Source: Albugo candida (Eukaryota > Oomycota > Peronosporomycetes > Albuginales). Taken from it: 64,000 bases of DNA. The notes beneath the pieces are model-generated. The model ran no database searches. It was not told the origin of the DNA and worked only from the letters and a program-made list of their open reading frames with translations. The DNA is taken from contig JBDOQK010000013.1 of NCBI GenBank assembly GCA_040437565.1, forward strand, positions 62,001-126,000, given 5' to 3'. The translations under genes were made by a program, and so were the position numbers. Of this stretch, positions 22,848 through 33,405 are shown piece by piece (positions within the stretch are counted from its first letter, which is position 1; every line of letters begins with the position of its first letter).

Positions 22848-23777
22848 ATGCTCCGACTTGGAAGCATACTGCGACCTTCACCAATCATTAAGTTGACGAG
22901 CCCAATGAGCAGCGTCTCTAGTGCGGGTGCATTTAAACTTGCTCTTTGCCAAATATCAGTAAGCGATGATAAGACGAAGAATATCGCAGCTGCTCGAAGT
23001 GCGGTCACAGAAGCCGCATCTAAGGGAGCGAAAATGATTGCATTACCTGAATGCTGGAATTCACCTTACGCGACCGTATCGTTTCCACAGTATGCTGAAG
23101 AGATACCTTCTGAGTCTTGTTCGTTGAAAGAACAGGAGCATCCATCAACCTTTGCAATGTCCGCATTGGCTCAGAGCCTGCAAGTTTATATCATAGGAGG
23201 TTCTATTCCCGAACGTTGTGGGTCTGAAATATACAACACTAGTGTGATTTTCGCACCGACGGGTGCGATTCTCGGGAAACACCGCAAAATGCATCTTTTT
23301 GACATTGATGTACCGGGTAAAATCACATTCAAAGAGTCAGAAACCCTCAGTCCTGGGAATCAAGTAACAGTGTGCGACACAAACTACTGCAAAGTTGGAG
23401 TGGCGATCTGTTATGACATTCGGTTCTCAGAATTATCCATGTTGATGAGAGAAAAACAAGCAAAACTGCTTATTTTCCCAGGTGCATTCAATATGACCAC
23501 AGGGCCCGCCCACTGGGAATTATTGGCTCGAGCTCGAGCAGTGGATAATCAGCTTTATGTTGCGGTTGTCTCTCCTGCGCGGAGCCCAACGAGCAAATAT
23601 CAGGCTTGGGGTCATTCTTCAATAATTTCACCTTGGGGGGAGGTGATTTCAACATGTAAGCATGACGAGGCGATCATCTATGCAGACATCAACCTAGCTC
23701 AAGTTGATGAAATGCGACAAAATATTCCTACAATGTCTCAGCGACGAACAGATATTTATGAGCTGGTAAAACATTAG
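22848..23777 (+). CDS. NIT2: Omega-amidase NIT2-type nitrilase-superfamily hydrolase
   Basis: Single-exon gene, 309 aa. The nitrilase triad is in place: Glu in IALPECWNSP, Lys in GKHRKMHLFDID, Cys in VGVAICYDIRF. The pattern IFPGAFNMTTGPAHWELLARARAVDNQLYV and the closing DINLAQVDEMRQNIPTMSQRRTDIY are those of NIT2/omega-amidase. That enzyme turns 2-oxoglutaramate and 2-oxosuccinamate into the 2-oxoacids and ammonia (glutamine transaminase-omega-amidase path). The first ~30 residues (MLRLGSILRPSPIIKLTSPM) precede the usual start and may be a mitochondrial leader; MSSVSSAG is the cytosolic alternative. It converges with NOP56, leaving 65 bp between the stops. (Motif strings here are broken by family position, not continuous.). 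Confidence 0.93.
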   Translation: MLRLGSILRPSPIIKLTSPMSSVSSAGAFKLALCQISVSDDKTKNIAAARSAVTEAASKGAKMIALPECWNSPYATVSFPQYAEEIPSESCSLKEQEHPSTFAMSALAQSLQVYIIGGSIPERCGSEIYNTSVIFAPTGAILGKHRKMHLFDIDVPGKITFKESETLSPGNQVTVCDTNYCKVGVAICYDIRFSELSMLMREKQAKLLIFPGAFNMTTGPAHWELLARARAVDNQLYVAVVSPARSPTSKYQAWGHSSIISPWGEVISTCKHDEAIIYADINLAQVDEMRQNIPTMSQRRTDIYELVKH

Positions 23778-23842
23778 CGAGAATCTCAATTAACAAAGCT
23801 TCGTCAACAAAAGGCATAAATCAAAGATAAAAAACGCTATGC

Positions 23843-25425
23843 TCAATTTTTATGTGATTTCTTCTTCTTCTTGTTGGCATTGGTGGTTGCTGGGACCTCT
23901 GCTGCTACCTTTTCCTTCTCTTTTCCTTTCTGTTTCTTGTTCTTTTTCTTTTTCTTTTTCGGTTGCTTCTCCTCACTTGCATCATCATTGTTCTCGTGAG
24001 ATCGCTTCTTACTTTTACTCACTTCCGTTGATTCATTCACCCGTTCTGTTTTGAGGTCGGCTGCGACTTTAGCCATCACGTCAGCGTTTTTTCGAGGAGC
24101 AGCACCACTTTCGTAAAAAGCAAGACGTTCCTCAACTTGCTCGCGCATCTGTTCTCCAAACTTGGTTGTAGGCTCGTCGATAAAAGAGTCGATTCGAGAC
24201 GCGATAGCACATTTGTTGGCTAAATAGCGAGATATTCTTCCCTTATTTTTTGCTGCAGCTCGTCCGATAAAAGTCGAATGAAACAAAAGACCGTACTTGG
24301 GTGTGTTACCACGAGTTTTCAGTGCACGAAACAAAGCTTTCTCTGCACCAAGGATTTGTACGGTAGAGGCAGGACATTTTGCTAGGTTTGTGAGGGAGCC
24401 TGCATGAGAGATAAGCCGAGCTCCAACTGTTTCGCCAATGAGAGTAGCAAGATTAGGCGCTACTGTTGACATTTTACTGATCAAATAATCGTGCAATTGA
24501 CGACGATACTCAGCCAATTTGACAAGTCGGGTGGCAAAACTGTCGACGTTGATCATGTCGATTTCGGACATATCCATCCCCATCGAAGTACGCGAGGCTT
24601 GCACAATCTGTTTTGCTTTCTCTTCATCCAAGACAATTCTTATCAGCCCTTTCATTGTCTCATCTCCTTCCTCCACAGACGACAATGTGTTACGGTTCTT
24701 GATGAATGATGCACAGCGAGCATAGTTGTAATTATCACTGACAATTTTCACCAATTCCGGAAAGTGCCAAGAATACCATTCCCGAATTCGCATCGCAAAA
24801 GTGTTGATATCCTTGTCCATTTGATCCAAAAGTGCTATACTTTGGATGATCATGTTGTCTGCACGATTTACATTGAATTTGACCTTGGCACGAGAATAAC
24901 TATGTCCCAGTCCAAGCTGTGCTTTGCTCAGGTTTCCGTGGTCCAAGCCTTTCACCATTTTACTAAAGTGATACCGAATCCCGCGAACAATTTCCTGGGT
25001 GGTTTCATTCGAGTTGCAAGGGACATTTAGTTCATCCGACACAGATTGAGCTAGATTCTTGTCTTGAATGCCTAATGAGAACTTTGCTTTCTTCGATTTT
25101 CCTTTAGAAGGCAAATTCATTTCCAAAAAGTTTTTCAGATCCTCACAAATGAGACCTTCCGATATCGAATTTATGTTTTCTAAAGCATTTTCACCAGACT
25201 TGAATGGCTGGAATGCCTTCAGCTTCATTATTCGACCAAAGCTCGCCAAATCCGTTACGCTTTCTTGCACCTCATTGAGCAGCACACCAACTTCCTCATG
25301 CTCAACGACTTGGAACAGAGCATAGCCGGACGCTGACTCAAATAACACAAGTTGATTGACAGCCTACGGAGCAACACGCTTAATATTCATGAGAAAAGAT
25401 GTCGTCTGGATTTAGCGCGTACCAT
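23843..25425 (-). CDS. NOP56: NOP56, box C/D snoRNP core protein
   Basis: A long exon 25363-23843 (507 codons with stop) begins with GCT GTC AAT.. and encodes [17 protein letters not shown], the start of NOP56 less its Met. A 59-bp GTACGC..CCGTAG intron (25364-25422) places an ATG at 25425-25423 directly before it, so exon 1 contributes only the start codon. 507 aa. The NOP5N domain, the NOSIC/Nop region ([59 protein letters not shown], and [16 protein letters not shown]) and a Lys-rich tail ([13 protein letters not shown]) are all present. The protein scaffolds box C/D snoRNPs for rRNA 2'-O-methylation in the nucleolus. NOP58 is excluded by the N-terminal motif and GNTPKYGLL. Confidence 0.95.
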
Positions 25426-26226
25426 TGAGGTGATCGCAAATTATCAAAAATAAGAAATGAGTGGACTACCGAACGTAACGTAAAGGAGTAGTTATTTCAA
25501 CTAGATTACTGCTCTAACTCACCTAAATCAACACCAAAATATATCCTAGTTTTGAATGCCACACACAACTGTTTCTCAATTGTAACAAGGACTGACTTGC
25601 GGAATATTTTCAAAGCATCACTCAATCATCATTCAATGAAAAATTCAAAGTTTGCGCAAGACTTTCGCTTCTCAATCGAATTGTTCAAATATTCGGCAGA
25701 AAAACACTCATCACCTGACGCGTTGGTGCCTATCTACGACATAATTGGTCACTTTGTTCGGCTGACGAAGTATACTCACAAAAACAATGGGAGCAATGCA
25801 TTGGAAAAGTAGCGTCATACATGGTAGTGTCAGGCTCAAATCCTTATGTGTGAATGGATACATTTTCAACCCGTAAAGCTTCAACTGCGTATGAGGAGTT
25901 TCCTCATCTTTACCTCTCACCTTCTTTAGCCTTTACGAATTGATACTTCCAAATTGTCCAGTTGCAGGCAGGATGACGCGAAGATTTGATGAGATTCTGA
26001 GAAGACATAATTCTTCACTAAGTCCCGTCGCAACTAACATTGCTAATTTTATCACACGAACGAGCGTCATTCATTGCCATTTTTCTTCTATTTCCCGATT
26101 AGTTACGGAAGAAAAATACCTAGGTAAACTTGGGTCTTGTTTGTGACGATCACAGTAGAACAGATTTTTTTCTCTGTGCTCTTTCTTTCAAACTGGTTGT
26201 CTCAGACTGATATGTAAACAAGTCAG
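25426..26226. other. Intergenic stretch with unassigned short frames
   Basis: 0.8 kb. Two plus-strand frames (25552-25812, no ATG at its start; and from ATG 25972 to 26146, starting MTRRFDEILRRHNSSL) have no recognisable motif. One could be an exon of a small gene, but I cannot build a supported model. Confidence 0.4.
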
Positions 26227-27570
26227 ATGGCGCCATCGACTGACTTTTTCAGACCGTCAATGCTGAAAACAAGTGTGATATCTTGTGCTGCATTTAAATT
26301 TATTTATGCACCTTTAGTATCAAAAAAGCAACCGACATTGCAAGACGCATTGTATATTATGGAACCCATCGATTGGAAATACTGGGCAACAGCGAGAACC
26401 GAATTGGTAGCGAACTGCTCGACACCAGAGCAGAAATCTTTACAACAATGCGATAGTACTGATAGAAAGTATCTAATGTCACTGCAGTCCGGAAAGCTCG
26501 ACTTTATCCGAGTCATCGGCCAAGGATCGTACGGAACGGTGATATTAAGTCAATCGCATGAAAATCCAGAACGATTGTTTGCGATAAAATTGATAACAAA
26601 AGCGCGTCTTAGGGAGAAGATGAAGCAGACCGAAGGTCGAAATGCTTCGAAAAACGACGAGACGCAACGGATGATGATGGAGCAGCGAGTCATGGCTCTA
26701 CTGAACCATCCTTTTGTAACAAAATTTTATGGCTCGTTTGAGACGAAAGATGCGTACCATCTGGTGATGGAGTATTGTGCGGGTGGAGACTTTTATTTTC
26801 TTTTGGATCGATACGAGAATAATCGATTGCCAGAGTCTCACGTCGTGTTCTATGGAGCTTGCCTCGTGCTTGCGTTGCAATATTTGCATCAAGAAGGAGT
26901 CATATATCGTGATCTGAAACCTGAGAATATCTTGCTGGGTAAAGATGGCTTTCTCCGACTTGCAGATTTTGGATTTGCCAAGTGTATTGCGGGTGTAGAT
27001 AATAAGCGATGTTGCTCTACTTTATGTGGTTCAGCAGATTATGTTGCTCCAGAAATTATACGAGGAGAAGGATATGGATATTCTGCGGATTATTGGAGTT
27101 TGGGATGCGTTTTATTCGAACTTCTAACTGGGTTTCCACCATTCTACCGTTCTTCCGATTGTGATAATCAACGGTTGTTGTTCCACAGAATTCAGCACAC
27201 TGAATTGAGTATTCCAGGCTATGTGTCACCTAATGCTCGAGGCTTACTCCGAGAGTTATTGACTAAAGACGATACCCATCGCATGAATGCATCGACAATA
27301 CTTGAGCATCCTTTCTTTGGAACCATCATTTGGTCAGAACTTTTAAACAAACAAGTCAAGCCGCCCATACTTCCAGAGGATAATCTGGATTCGCCGCTTG
27401 ATAATTCAAGTTGTGCAGATCAGTACACCGCACACAGCGTATTGGATACATTGAGCTGCACCTATTACTCGTGTAGCTCATCCGATAAGCCAGAGTTTAC
27501 AAAAGCACAGAATATCAGAAGCCATTGCGAGAGCACTTTCACCGACTTTGATTGGTGTGAAGAATTTTAA
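26227..27570 (+). CDS. AGC-family Ser/Thr protein kinase (PKA/PKG/PDK-like)
   Basis: Intron-free, 447 aa, ATG at 26227. Kinase landmarks: glycine loop IGQGSYGTV (about residue 98), AIKLI lysine, catalytic loop YRDLKPEN (about 228), DFGFAK (about 249), activation-segment end CGSADYVAPE, then ADYWSLGCVLFELLTGFPPF. The C-terminal tail passes FFGTIIWSELLNKQVKPP, a typical AGC tail, and ends in FTDFDW, which lines up with the FxxF(S/T)Y hydrophobic motif. The enzyme phosphorylates Ser/Thr on unknown substrates. Odd points: CGSADY replaces the usual CGTPEY, A-D-Y-W replaces D-W-W, and the phospho-site of the hydrophobic motif is Asp, a built-in acidic mimic as in some atypical PKCs. The gene lies head-to-tail with the lipase, 95 bp apart. 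Confidence 0.92.
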   Translation: MAPSTDFFRPSMLKTSVISCAAFKFIYAPLVSKKQPTLQDALYIMEPIDWKYWATARTELVANCSTPEQKSLQQCDSTDRKYLMSLQSGKLDFIRVIGQGSYGTVILSQSHENPERLFAIKLITKARLREKMKQTEGRNASKNDETQRMMMEQRVMALLNHPFVTKFYGSFETKDAYHLVMEYCAGGDFYFLLDRYENNRLPESHVVFYGACLVLALQYLHQEGVIYRDLKPENILLGKDGFLRLADFGFAKCIAGVDNKRCCSTLCGSADYVAPEIIRGEGYGYSADYWSLGCVLFELLTGFPPFYRSSDCDNQRLLFHRIQHTELSIPGYVSPNARGLLRELLTKDDTHRMNASTILEHPFFGTIIWSELLNKQVKPPILPEDNLDSPLDNSSCADQYTAHSVLDTLSCTYYSCSSSDKPEFTKAQNIRSHCESTFTDFDWCEEF

Positions 27571-27665
27571 GTTATTATCATTAAGCATCTATAAGCGATA
27601 TTGCCAGTTAAGTAATGGAAATATAGAACGTTGTTGCATACTCATCGTGAGTGTTATACATCCGC

Positions 27666-30600
27666 ATGGCCGCACCAATATTGCAAGGAATAGATTTGTT
27701 TCAAGAGACTATAGAAAATGAAGCCGGTAGTAGCTTATTCCATCGTCTTTGCCAATCCACAAATGAGAAAAATGAAAAGATGAGCACGGTCAGTGGTCGT
27801 CGCGCAGAACTGAATCAATTGACCGTCATCAAATCGAGGTGGGCGTATTATCGGACTTTATGCCAGTTTCGATTTGGTTATCTGACTTTCATCGTTATGT
27901 TGATCATACTCATCTTCTCAGTAACGCTGCTGATGGAAATTTTCTTTGCCATCTTTTTGCCGAGTGCACAAGAAGATCCGCATTATATGCTTCGTTCCAC
28001 CTGCTTGTTGGCAAGTCTTCCATTTCTACTCATTGTATTGTCTTACATCTTTGAAGAAGCAATTCGCTTCTTTCGAGATGCTATTGACAAAACAGAGGGA
28101 AGCTTGCGAAATTTTAGACTTGCATTGGCAGTTGTAATACATTTTTTTCGTCATCGTAAGGAGATGCCTGAGGATCGAATGGAGGTGGTTTCAAAATCGA
28201 ATCAAACCCGCTTGAGCTCGGACACTACATCAAATTATGCTAATGTTCACCGCTGTGGGTCGTGGCTCGTACGTTCGGGCTCGAAGCTCTCATCGCTATT
28301 TACAGTGAGTGATCCTTTTGATGATAAAAACAAAGAGTACGAAGATCAAGTTCGAAATCGTCTACAAGCTGTTTTTAAGGAGCAAAGGAATGATGGCTCG
28401 GGAATAGAATTAAAGATTCATGACGAAGCTCCATCAAGCAGATGGAAAAGAGCGGTTAGTACAGCGACGACGACACATATGTTCAATCGCACAATGACAT
28501 TTGATGGGCCACCACTGGATTTTACGACATTGGTCATAGTGGATCTGATATGTCCGCTTTTCTTCGAAATCACAACAGGGTTTCATTTTGTATTGGCGTT
28601 CCTCAGAACATTTTCGGTAGTGCACGCGTTCTTGCACTATATTCAGACCGGCGTTTTTGTTTTGCTATTTTACCTACTTCTTTGGAGTTTATGTCATTGC
28701 TGGAGCTCCCGCAATCGAAAAATGCGAGAATACGTCAGTAACTACCGACGATGTCGTCGCGCGATGAAACGTGTAATAGAAAATATCGAGATGGAAAAGC
28801 GTTCCGAAAAACTGTTGCTGGTAGTTGTGGGATTTCGAGCATGGGAGTTCATAGCAACAATTTTTTACTCTATGGTGGAGTCTTCATTNNNNNNNNNNNN
28901 NNNNNNNNNNNNNNNNNNNNNNNNNNNNNNNNNNNNNNNNNNNNNNNNNNNNNNNNNNNNNNNNNNNNNNNNNNNNNNNNNNNNNNNNTGATGGGCCACC
29001 ACTGGATTTTACGACATTGGTCATAGTGGATCTGATATGTCCGCTTTTCTTCGAAATCACAACAGGGTTTCATTTTGTATTGGCGTTCCTCAGAACATTT
29101 TCGGTAGTGCACGCGTTCTTGCACTATATTCAGACCGGCGTTTTTGTTTTGCTATTTTACCTACTTCTTTGGAGTTTATGTCATTGCTGGAGCTCCCGCA
29201 ATCGAAAAATGCGAGAATACGTCAGTAACTACCGACGATGTCGTCGCGCGATGAAACGTGTAATAGAAAATATCGAGATGGAAAAGCGTTCCGAAAAACT
29301 GTTGCTGGTAGTTGTGGGATTTCGAGCATGGGAGTTCATAGCAACAATTTTTTACTCTATGGTGGAGTCTTCATTTTTCTGCTTTCGAAGATGTAAGGCT
29401 CGCACATGGCGCTACCTTCCTTTCCGATTTCGACTCCAGGGTCGAAACATCACCTCAGAGCGAAAACCGCTTCGGAATGAAATCAGACAAATACCATTAC
29501 TTGATGCAAACCACACCTCTACTGAACAGGGAGGGAGAAAACACATCAAGAAAATATGCGCACAGATCAATCGGTGCAATATATGGAAACACCTTTCCTT
29601 CCAAGAACGGATCCTGTTTCTTGTTCCTATCACAATACTCAGTGCTATCATATCGTGCGTATCTTTCTTCATTGGATGGGGACTCATGGGTTTATGTCTG
29701 ATTATGCTCAGCAGCATTATTCAGTCACATTTCCCCCAGATATTCGGTGCAACGTTTCGAACATTCATCGTTTGTTTTGTCACTATCTCCTTCATTTTTT
29801 TCTCAGCCACTTTCATCATTGGAACGTTTGTTGGGGGAGGAAGCTTCACCGTGTATCCTCCCAAACAAATGTCGACCGAGTCACCGCTTACTGCTGATGC
29901 ATTCGCCGTACCGCTAGACAAGCCGTTGAGCGAAAGAAGTCATGTGGCAAAATATCCGGTTTGTTACTTGAGTTTCTCATCACTTGATGTGATTGATTTT
30001 GCATTGATGGCCGATGGAGCATATGCTTCGAACAAAATCAGTCAACATCGGACATTTAGTAACCGATTTAATGGAACTGATTTGGGAGATTGGGAAATCA
30101 TATCTCAAAACAATCAGAAGGGCGGTCATCAAGTTTGGGTGGAGCTATTCTTTCGTCGCATTAATATGACAGTGATTGTCGTTAGAGGAACGGCTTCAGC
30201 AGTGGATGCCTTAGAGGATCTACACTTTTGGTTCGGTGTGTGTGTTATGCAAGCAGTAAACTTATTTTTGCCATTACTGAGGCAGCTACCAAGTCGATTG
30301 GTTGTAAGCATGCTTTCTATGAGTATATTCGATCTGTTTATGCCGCCACCAATGTACAGACATTTCATCAAACATATACAGAATGTGCGTATTCGTGTAG
30401 GCGATCGATTAGTCTTAACTGGTCATAGCTTGGGAGGTGCTATGGCTGCGATGGCAGGAGCAAAGGTCAAAGTTCCGGTGATTTCCTTCTCCGGACCAGG
30501 ATTGCTATACTCTCGTGGTCGTTTTGGGATAAGAGAAGAAGACATTCGCCATCACGTTGTGACGATCAAGCCCAAAAATGACATCGTACCTCTGATCGAC

Positions 30601-30762
30601 GAACTGATCGGAATGGTACAGGAGATAGACTGTCATCAGGACAGTGTGTTCGCGTGCCATAGTACGTATACGCATCTTTGTGAATTGTATTTTGCTTGCG
30701 GTGACCACCGTCATCGAGACTGGTCACAAGCAATCGAATGTCAACAGTATATGTCTCGCTAA
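27666..30762 (+). CDS. Membrane-anchored class-3 lipase, sn1-diacylglycerol-lipase-like
   Basis: ATG at 27666. The sequence 28502-28888 is repeated at 28989-29375 across a gap; collapsed, one intron-free frame of 869 aa results. The N-terminal two thirds carry several membrane segments (FIVMLIILIFSVTLLMEIFF, LLASLPFLLIVLSYIF, LLFYLLLWSLCHCW, FLVPITILSAIISCVSFFIG) separated by long cytosolic loops. The C-terminal domain is a class-3 lipase: VIVVRGTASAVDAL (oxyanion strand), the nucleophile elbow LVLTGHSLGGAMAA (Ser near residue 759), SFSGPGLLY, KPKNDIVPLID with the likely catalytic Asp, and a CHSTYTH region that may give the His. This layout matches DAGL-type enzymes that release monoacylglycerol and fatty acid at membranes. 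More membrane segments than animal DAGL are present before the catalytic domain. Confidence 0.85.
28889..28988. other. Assembly gap (100 N) inside the lipase gene
   Basis: 28502-28888 (387 bp) is repeated at 28989-29375. An unmerged contig overlap. Confidence 0.9.
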
Positions 30763-31094
30763 ATCGTATGCGCACTCGGAGTTATAACAGCATAATCAAC
30801 CCACTTTGGATCTGATAATATTTCACAAATGTCGATAAAACTGGACGTTTGCCCACAAAATGTAAAGAGAGCAATGACGTCAGTGGTTGTAAATAAAGTC
30901 ATCCAACCCATAAACCTGACTCCAAGCACACTGAACCGATTGGGTGCGGTCTGCAATGTCGCGATCCTCATTTTGCTGTAGTCACACCTTCCAAAATTTA
31001 TTTGATTGCTTGACAATAGCTTTTCTTCCGTACTATCGCCGAAACATTTCTATGCGCCATTTGCCTTTTAAAGTTCAATTTACCTCCGTGTTGA
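30763..31094. other. Short intergenic stretch with a doubtful minus-strand frame
   Basis: An 85-codon minus-strand frame (30759-31016) contains a hydrophobic run (LGVRFMGWMTLFTTTDVIALF) but has no partner exon that I can join. It may be a small membrane-protein gene or chance; it would overlap the lipase stop. Confidence 0.3.
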
Positions 31095-32270
31095 ATGTTG
31101 TCACACAACCTTTGCATTGTTGGACATGCGCTGTATACGGTGTCCGCTCTCTTCTCGACTACAGTTGAGTGTCGATCATATCGCGTCGGTCAAGTCACAC
31201 CTTTTCGATGGAATGCCGAAATAGGGCAATCGAGTAGCATTATCATCACTGCTCCATCAGCTTTATACATATCGATACACTTTGGTTCTTTTTCTTTACC
31301 ACTTGGCGACCGAATTACGATACGTTCACTCTCAGAATCATTCGAGTACAACTATAGATCTCTTGGACGTCGGAATCTCGGTCGCGAACCGTTTGGATTC
31401 TACGCGAGTTTTATTCCGGGAGCACAGGCAATGATCGAATATGTCAGTAGTAATAGAACGATCTCACTTATTTCGCATGTATTTGGTGTCGAAATAGATT
31501 ATTATATACAAGGTCATCCAAGAGCTCAAACATCCTCTATCTGTGGCGTGGATAACTCGGAGCCCGCGATATGTTTTAGAAGCGATAATGTAAAGAATCA
31601 AAAAAATGAAGCATTCTTTAATCAATGGTACACAAAGTCGTTGACAACAGCTCGTTTACTGGTTAACGGAAGCCTCCTGTGCACTGGATGGCTTCTAGGC
31701 TCCGAAGGACATTTGATAACCAATTATCATTGCATTACTGGTACGCAGGAAGCATCGATGGTCGATATAGAGTTTATGGCTATCGGTGAAACATGCTCTG
31801 AAGAGTGCAAAAGAACATTTGCGTGTCATGGTCGAAAAGTATATACAAGCGCTACATTCATCACAAATAGTGAAAAATATGATTATGCACTTGTTCAGCT
31901 TGTCAAAAGTCCAGAACTCTCGAGTTTTGGGTATCTTCAATTACGAAGTACAGGACCAAAGTTGGGCGAAGCGATATACATCCCGCACTATCCAAGAGGC
32001 TATGGTCTACGCATCTCCCGTCTTCTAGATGATGGTACTGCCGCAGTTGTACAGACTTTAAATGGTAGTACACTGTGTGGGTTAAATCAGGTCGGGTATG
32101 CTGCCGATACGGACGTCGGATCATCAGGGGCACCGGTTATAGGAGCAAGTGACAACGCTGTCATTGCGCTACACCATTGCGGCCAGTGTGAAAACACCGC
32201 TGTCAACATCAAGGACATTATTGCGGATTTTGAAGCGAAACAAATAGGAGTCCACGATATGGTGGCGTAA
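31095..32270 (+). CDS. Secreted trypsin-like serine protease (lysyl-endopeptidase-like)
   Basis: Intron-free, 391 aa. The N-terminus has a hydrophobic run (LCIVGHALYTVSALFSTTVEC) consistent with a signal peptide. A beta-rich ~140-residue prodomain follows (IIITAPSALYISIHF, IDYYIQG). The protease domain shows the chymotrypsin-fold triad: His in GHLITNYHCITG, Asp in KYDYALVQL, Ser in TDVGSSGAPVIG. The site is GSSGAP instead of the usual GDSGGP. Strands such as LCTGWLLGSEGHLITNYH and PHYPRGYGLRIS resemble bacterial and oomycete lysyl-endopeptidase-like (Achromobacter protease I-type) enzymes. Paired cysteines (CSEEC, CGQCE) suggest an oxidised, extracellular protein. Given a plant-parasite host this could act on host proteins, which is inference. 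Confidence 0.85.
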   Translation: MLSHNLCIVGHALYTVSALFSTTVECRSYRVGQVTPFRWNAEIGQSSSIIITAPSALYISIHFGSFSLPLGDRITIRSLSESFEYNYRSLGRRNLGREPFGFYASFIPGAQAMIEYVSSNRTISLISHVFGVEIDYYIQGHPRAQTSSICGVDNSEPAICFRSDNVKNQKNEAFFNQWYTKSLTTARLLVNGSLLCTGWLLGSEGHLITNYHCITGTQEASMVDIEFMAIGETCSEECKRTFACHGRKVYTSATFITNSEKYDYALVQLVKSPELSSFGYLQLRSTGPKLGEAIYIPHYPRGYGLRISRLLDDGTAAVVQTLNGSTLCGLNQVGYAADTDVGSSGAPVIGASDNAVIALHHCGQCENTAVNIKDIIADFEAKQIGVHDMVA

Positions 32271-32362
32271 TAAGAAAATCAGTCGAATCGATGAGTAGAG
32301 ATAAGAAGGATCACATAGAGCTTCATCTGTAAAAGGTGGAATTTTTGGAGTGTCAAGCTAAA

Positions 32363-33405
32363 TCACAGATCCTCATTAGCGGCGTTTTCCGCCTCCTCGT
32401 CCTCTATGTCTGCCACAATCCTCGAAAACTTTTCATTTTCGTCCTCTTCATCATGTTCTGGCGCGACTTCGTCATCTCTCATCAACTCTTCCAAATCTGG
32501 AATTCTAACAGTTTCGATACCCTCTTTTTGCTGCTGTGTCATATCGCTGATCAGCTTCCCACTGTATATGTCATCAGTGAATTGCTTGGTGAGAGCAATG
32601 TACTCGTCGAATTCTGTAGGTTGGTTCTTGATCCAGACACAAAACACGATAAAAGCAACCGTTCCAACGATACGATAGATTCGTTCCGCTTTTTCCGTCG
32701 ATCGAAAAGAGTAAAGAGGCTTGAAAGAGTCCACTACTCCCAAATCATCGTCGAAAATGTTTGGGTATATCCAGAAATCGTAGCCGATCATCCAGAGGAT
32801 GAAAAAGATGAACAACCGGATCACACAGAACACAAATACGAAGATCAGAAATGTGACTGACAGGTACCATATGGCTACTTTAGCCCAATCTGGCCAAATT
32901 GGAAAACAAGTACAAGTGAGGAAAGTGACAATCAATAGAAATGTCATGATATTCCGAATCGTTTTCGGTCCGTCGTACATCCAAGTGTAGTACCCTTCAG
33001 ATACAAAATCGTGATTACTGGATGGCTGCAGAACTCGGCGGTTCTGTCCATCCCGATCAGATCGGTGTATGTAGCCGTTTTGCACCAGCGCTCGACCGAT
33101 ACTCATTACATCCTCCTTACAGCTAATCTGAGGAAAAGCTTTTTTGATCCGTTTGTTTTCCAATATAAACGAAGCTAATTTGTCTCCGCGAAAGTACTCC
33201 ACTCGCTTTCCGTATTCCACCGCATGACGTATAGGCATTCCACGACGACCACGAAGCATATCAGCAATCTTCTTGGATCCTTCCTCGCTCTCCCAGGCCT
33301 TGTCAACGATCTATAACATTGCATCAGTATTACGTCGACTACATGCTCTCGAGTTCGACATCGTACCTTCGTCTTTCTCTTCGCATCTACTTCTGTACCG
33401 CTCAT
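32363..33405 (-). CDS. SEC62: SEC62, ER post-translational translocation subunit
   Basis: Two exons, 33405-33367 and 33310-32363, with a 56-bp GTACGA..TTATAG intron that joins MSGTEVDAKRKTK to IVDKAWESEEGSKK. 328 aa. The cytosolic N-domain has KRVEYFRGDKLASFILEN and the winged-helix-like SIGRALVQNGYIHRSDR region of Sec62. Two membrane helices follow (NIMTFLLIVTFLTCTCFPIW and VAIWYLSVTFLIFVFVFCVI plus FIFFILWMIGYDFWIYPN), then an acidic C-tail (DIEDEEAENAANEDL). SEC62 works with SEC61/SEC63 to import finished polypeptides into the ER. It converges with the protease gene (92 bp between stops). Confidence 0.95.
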
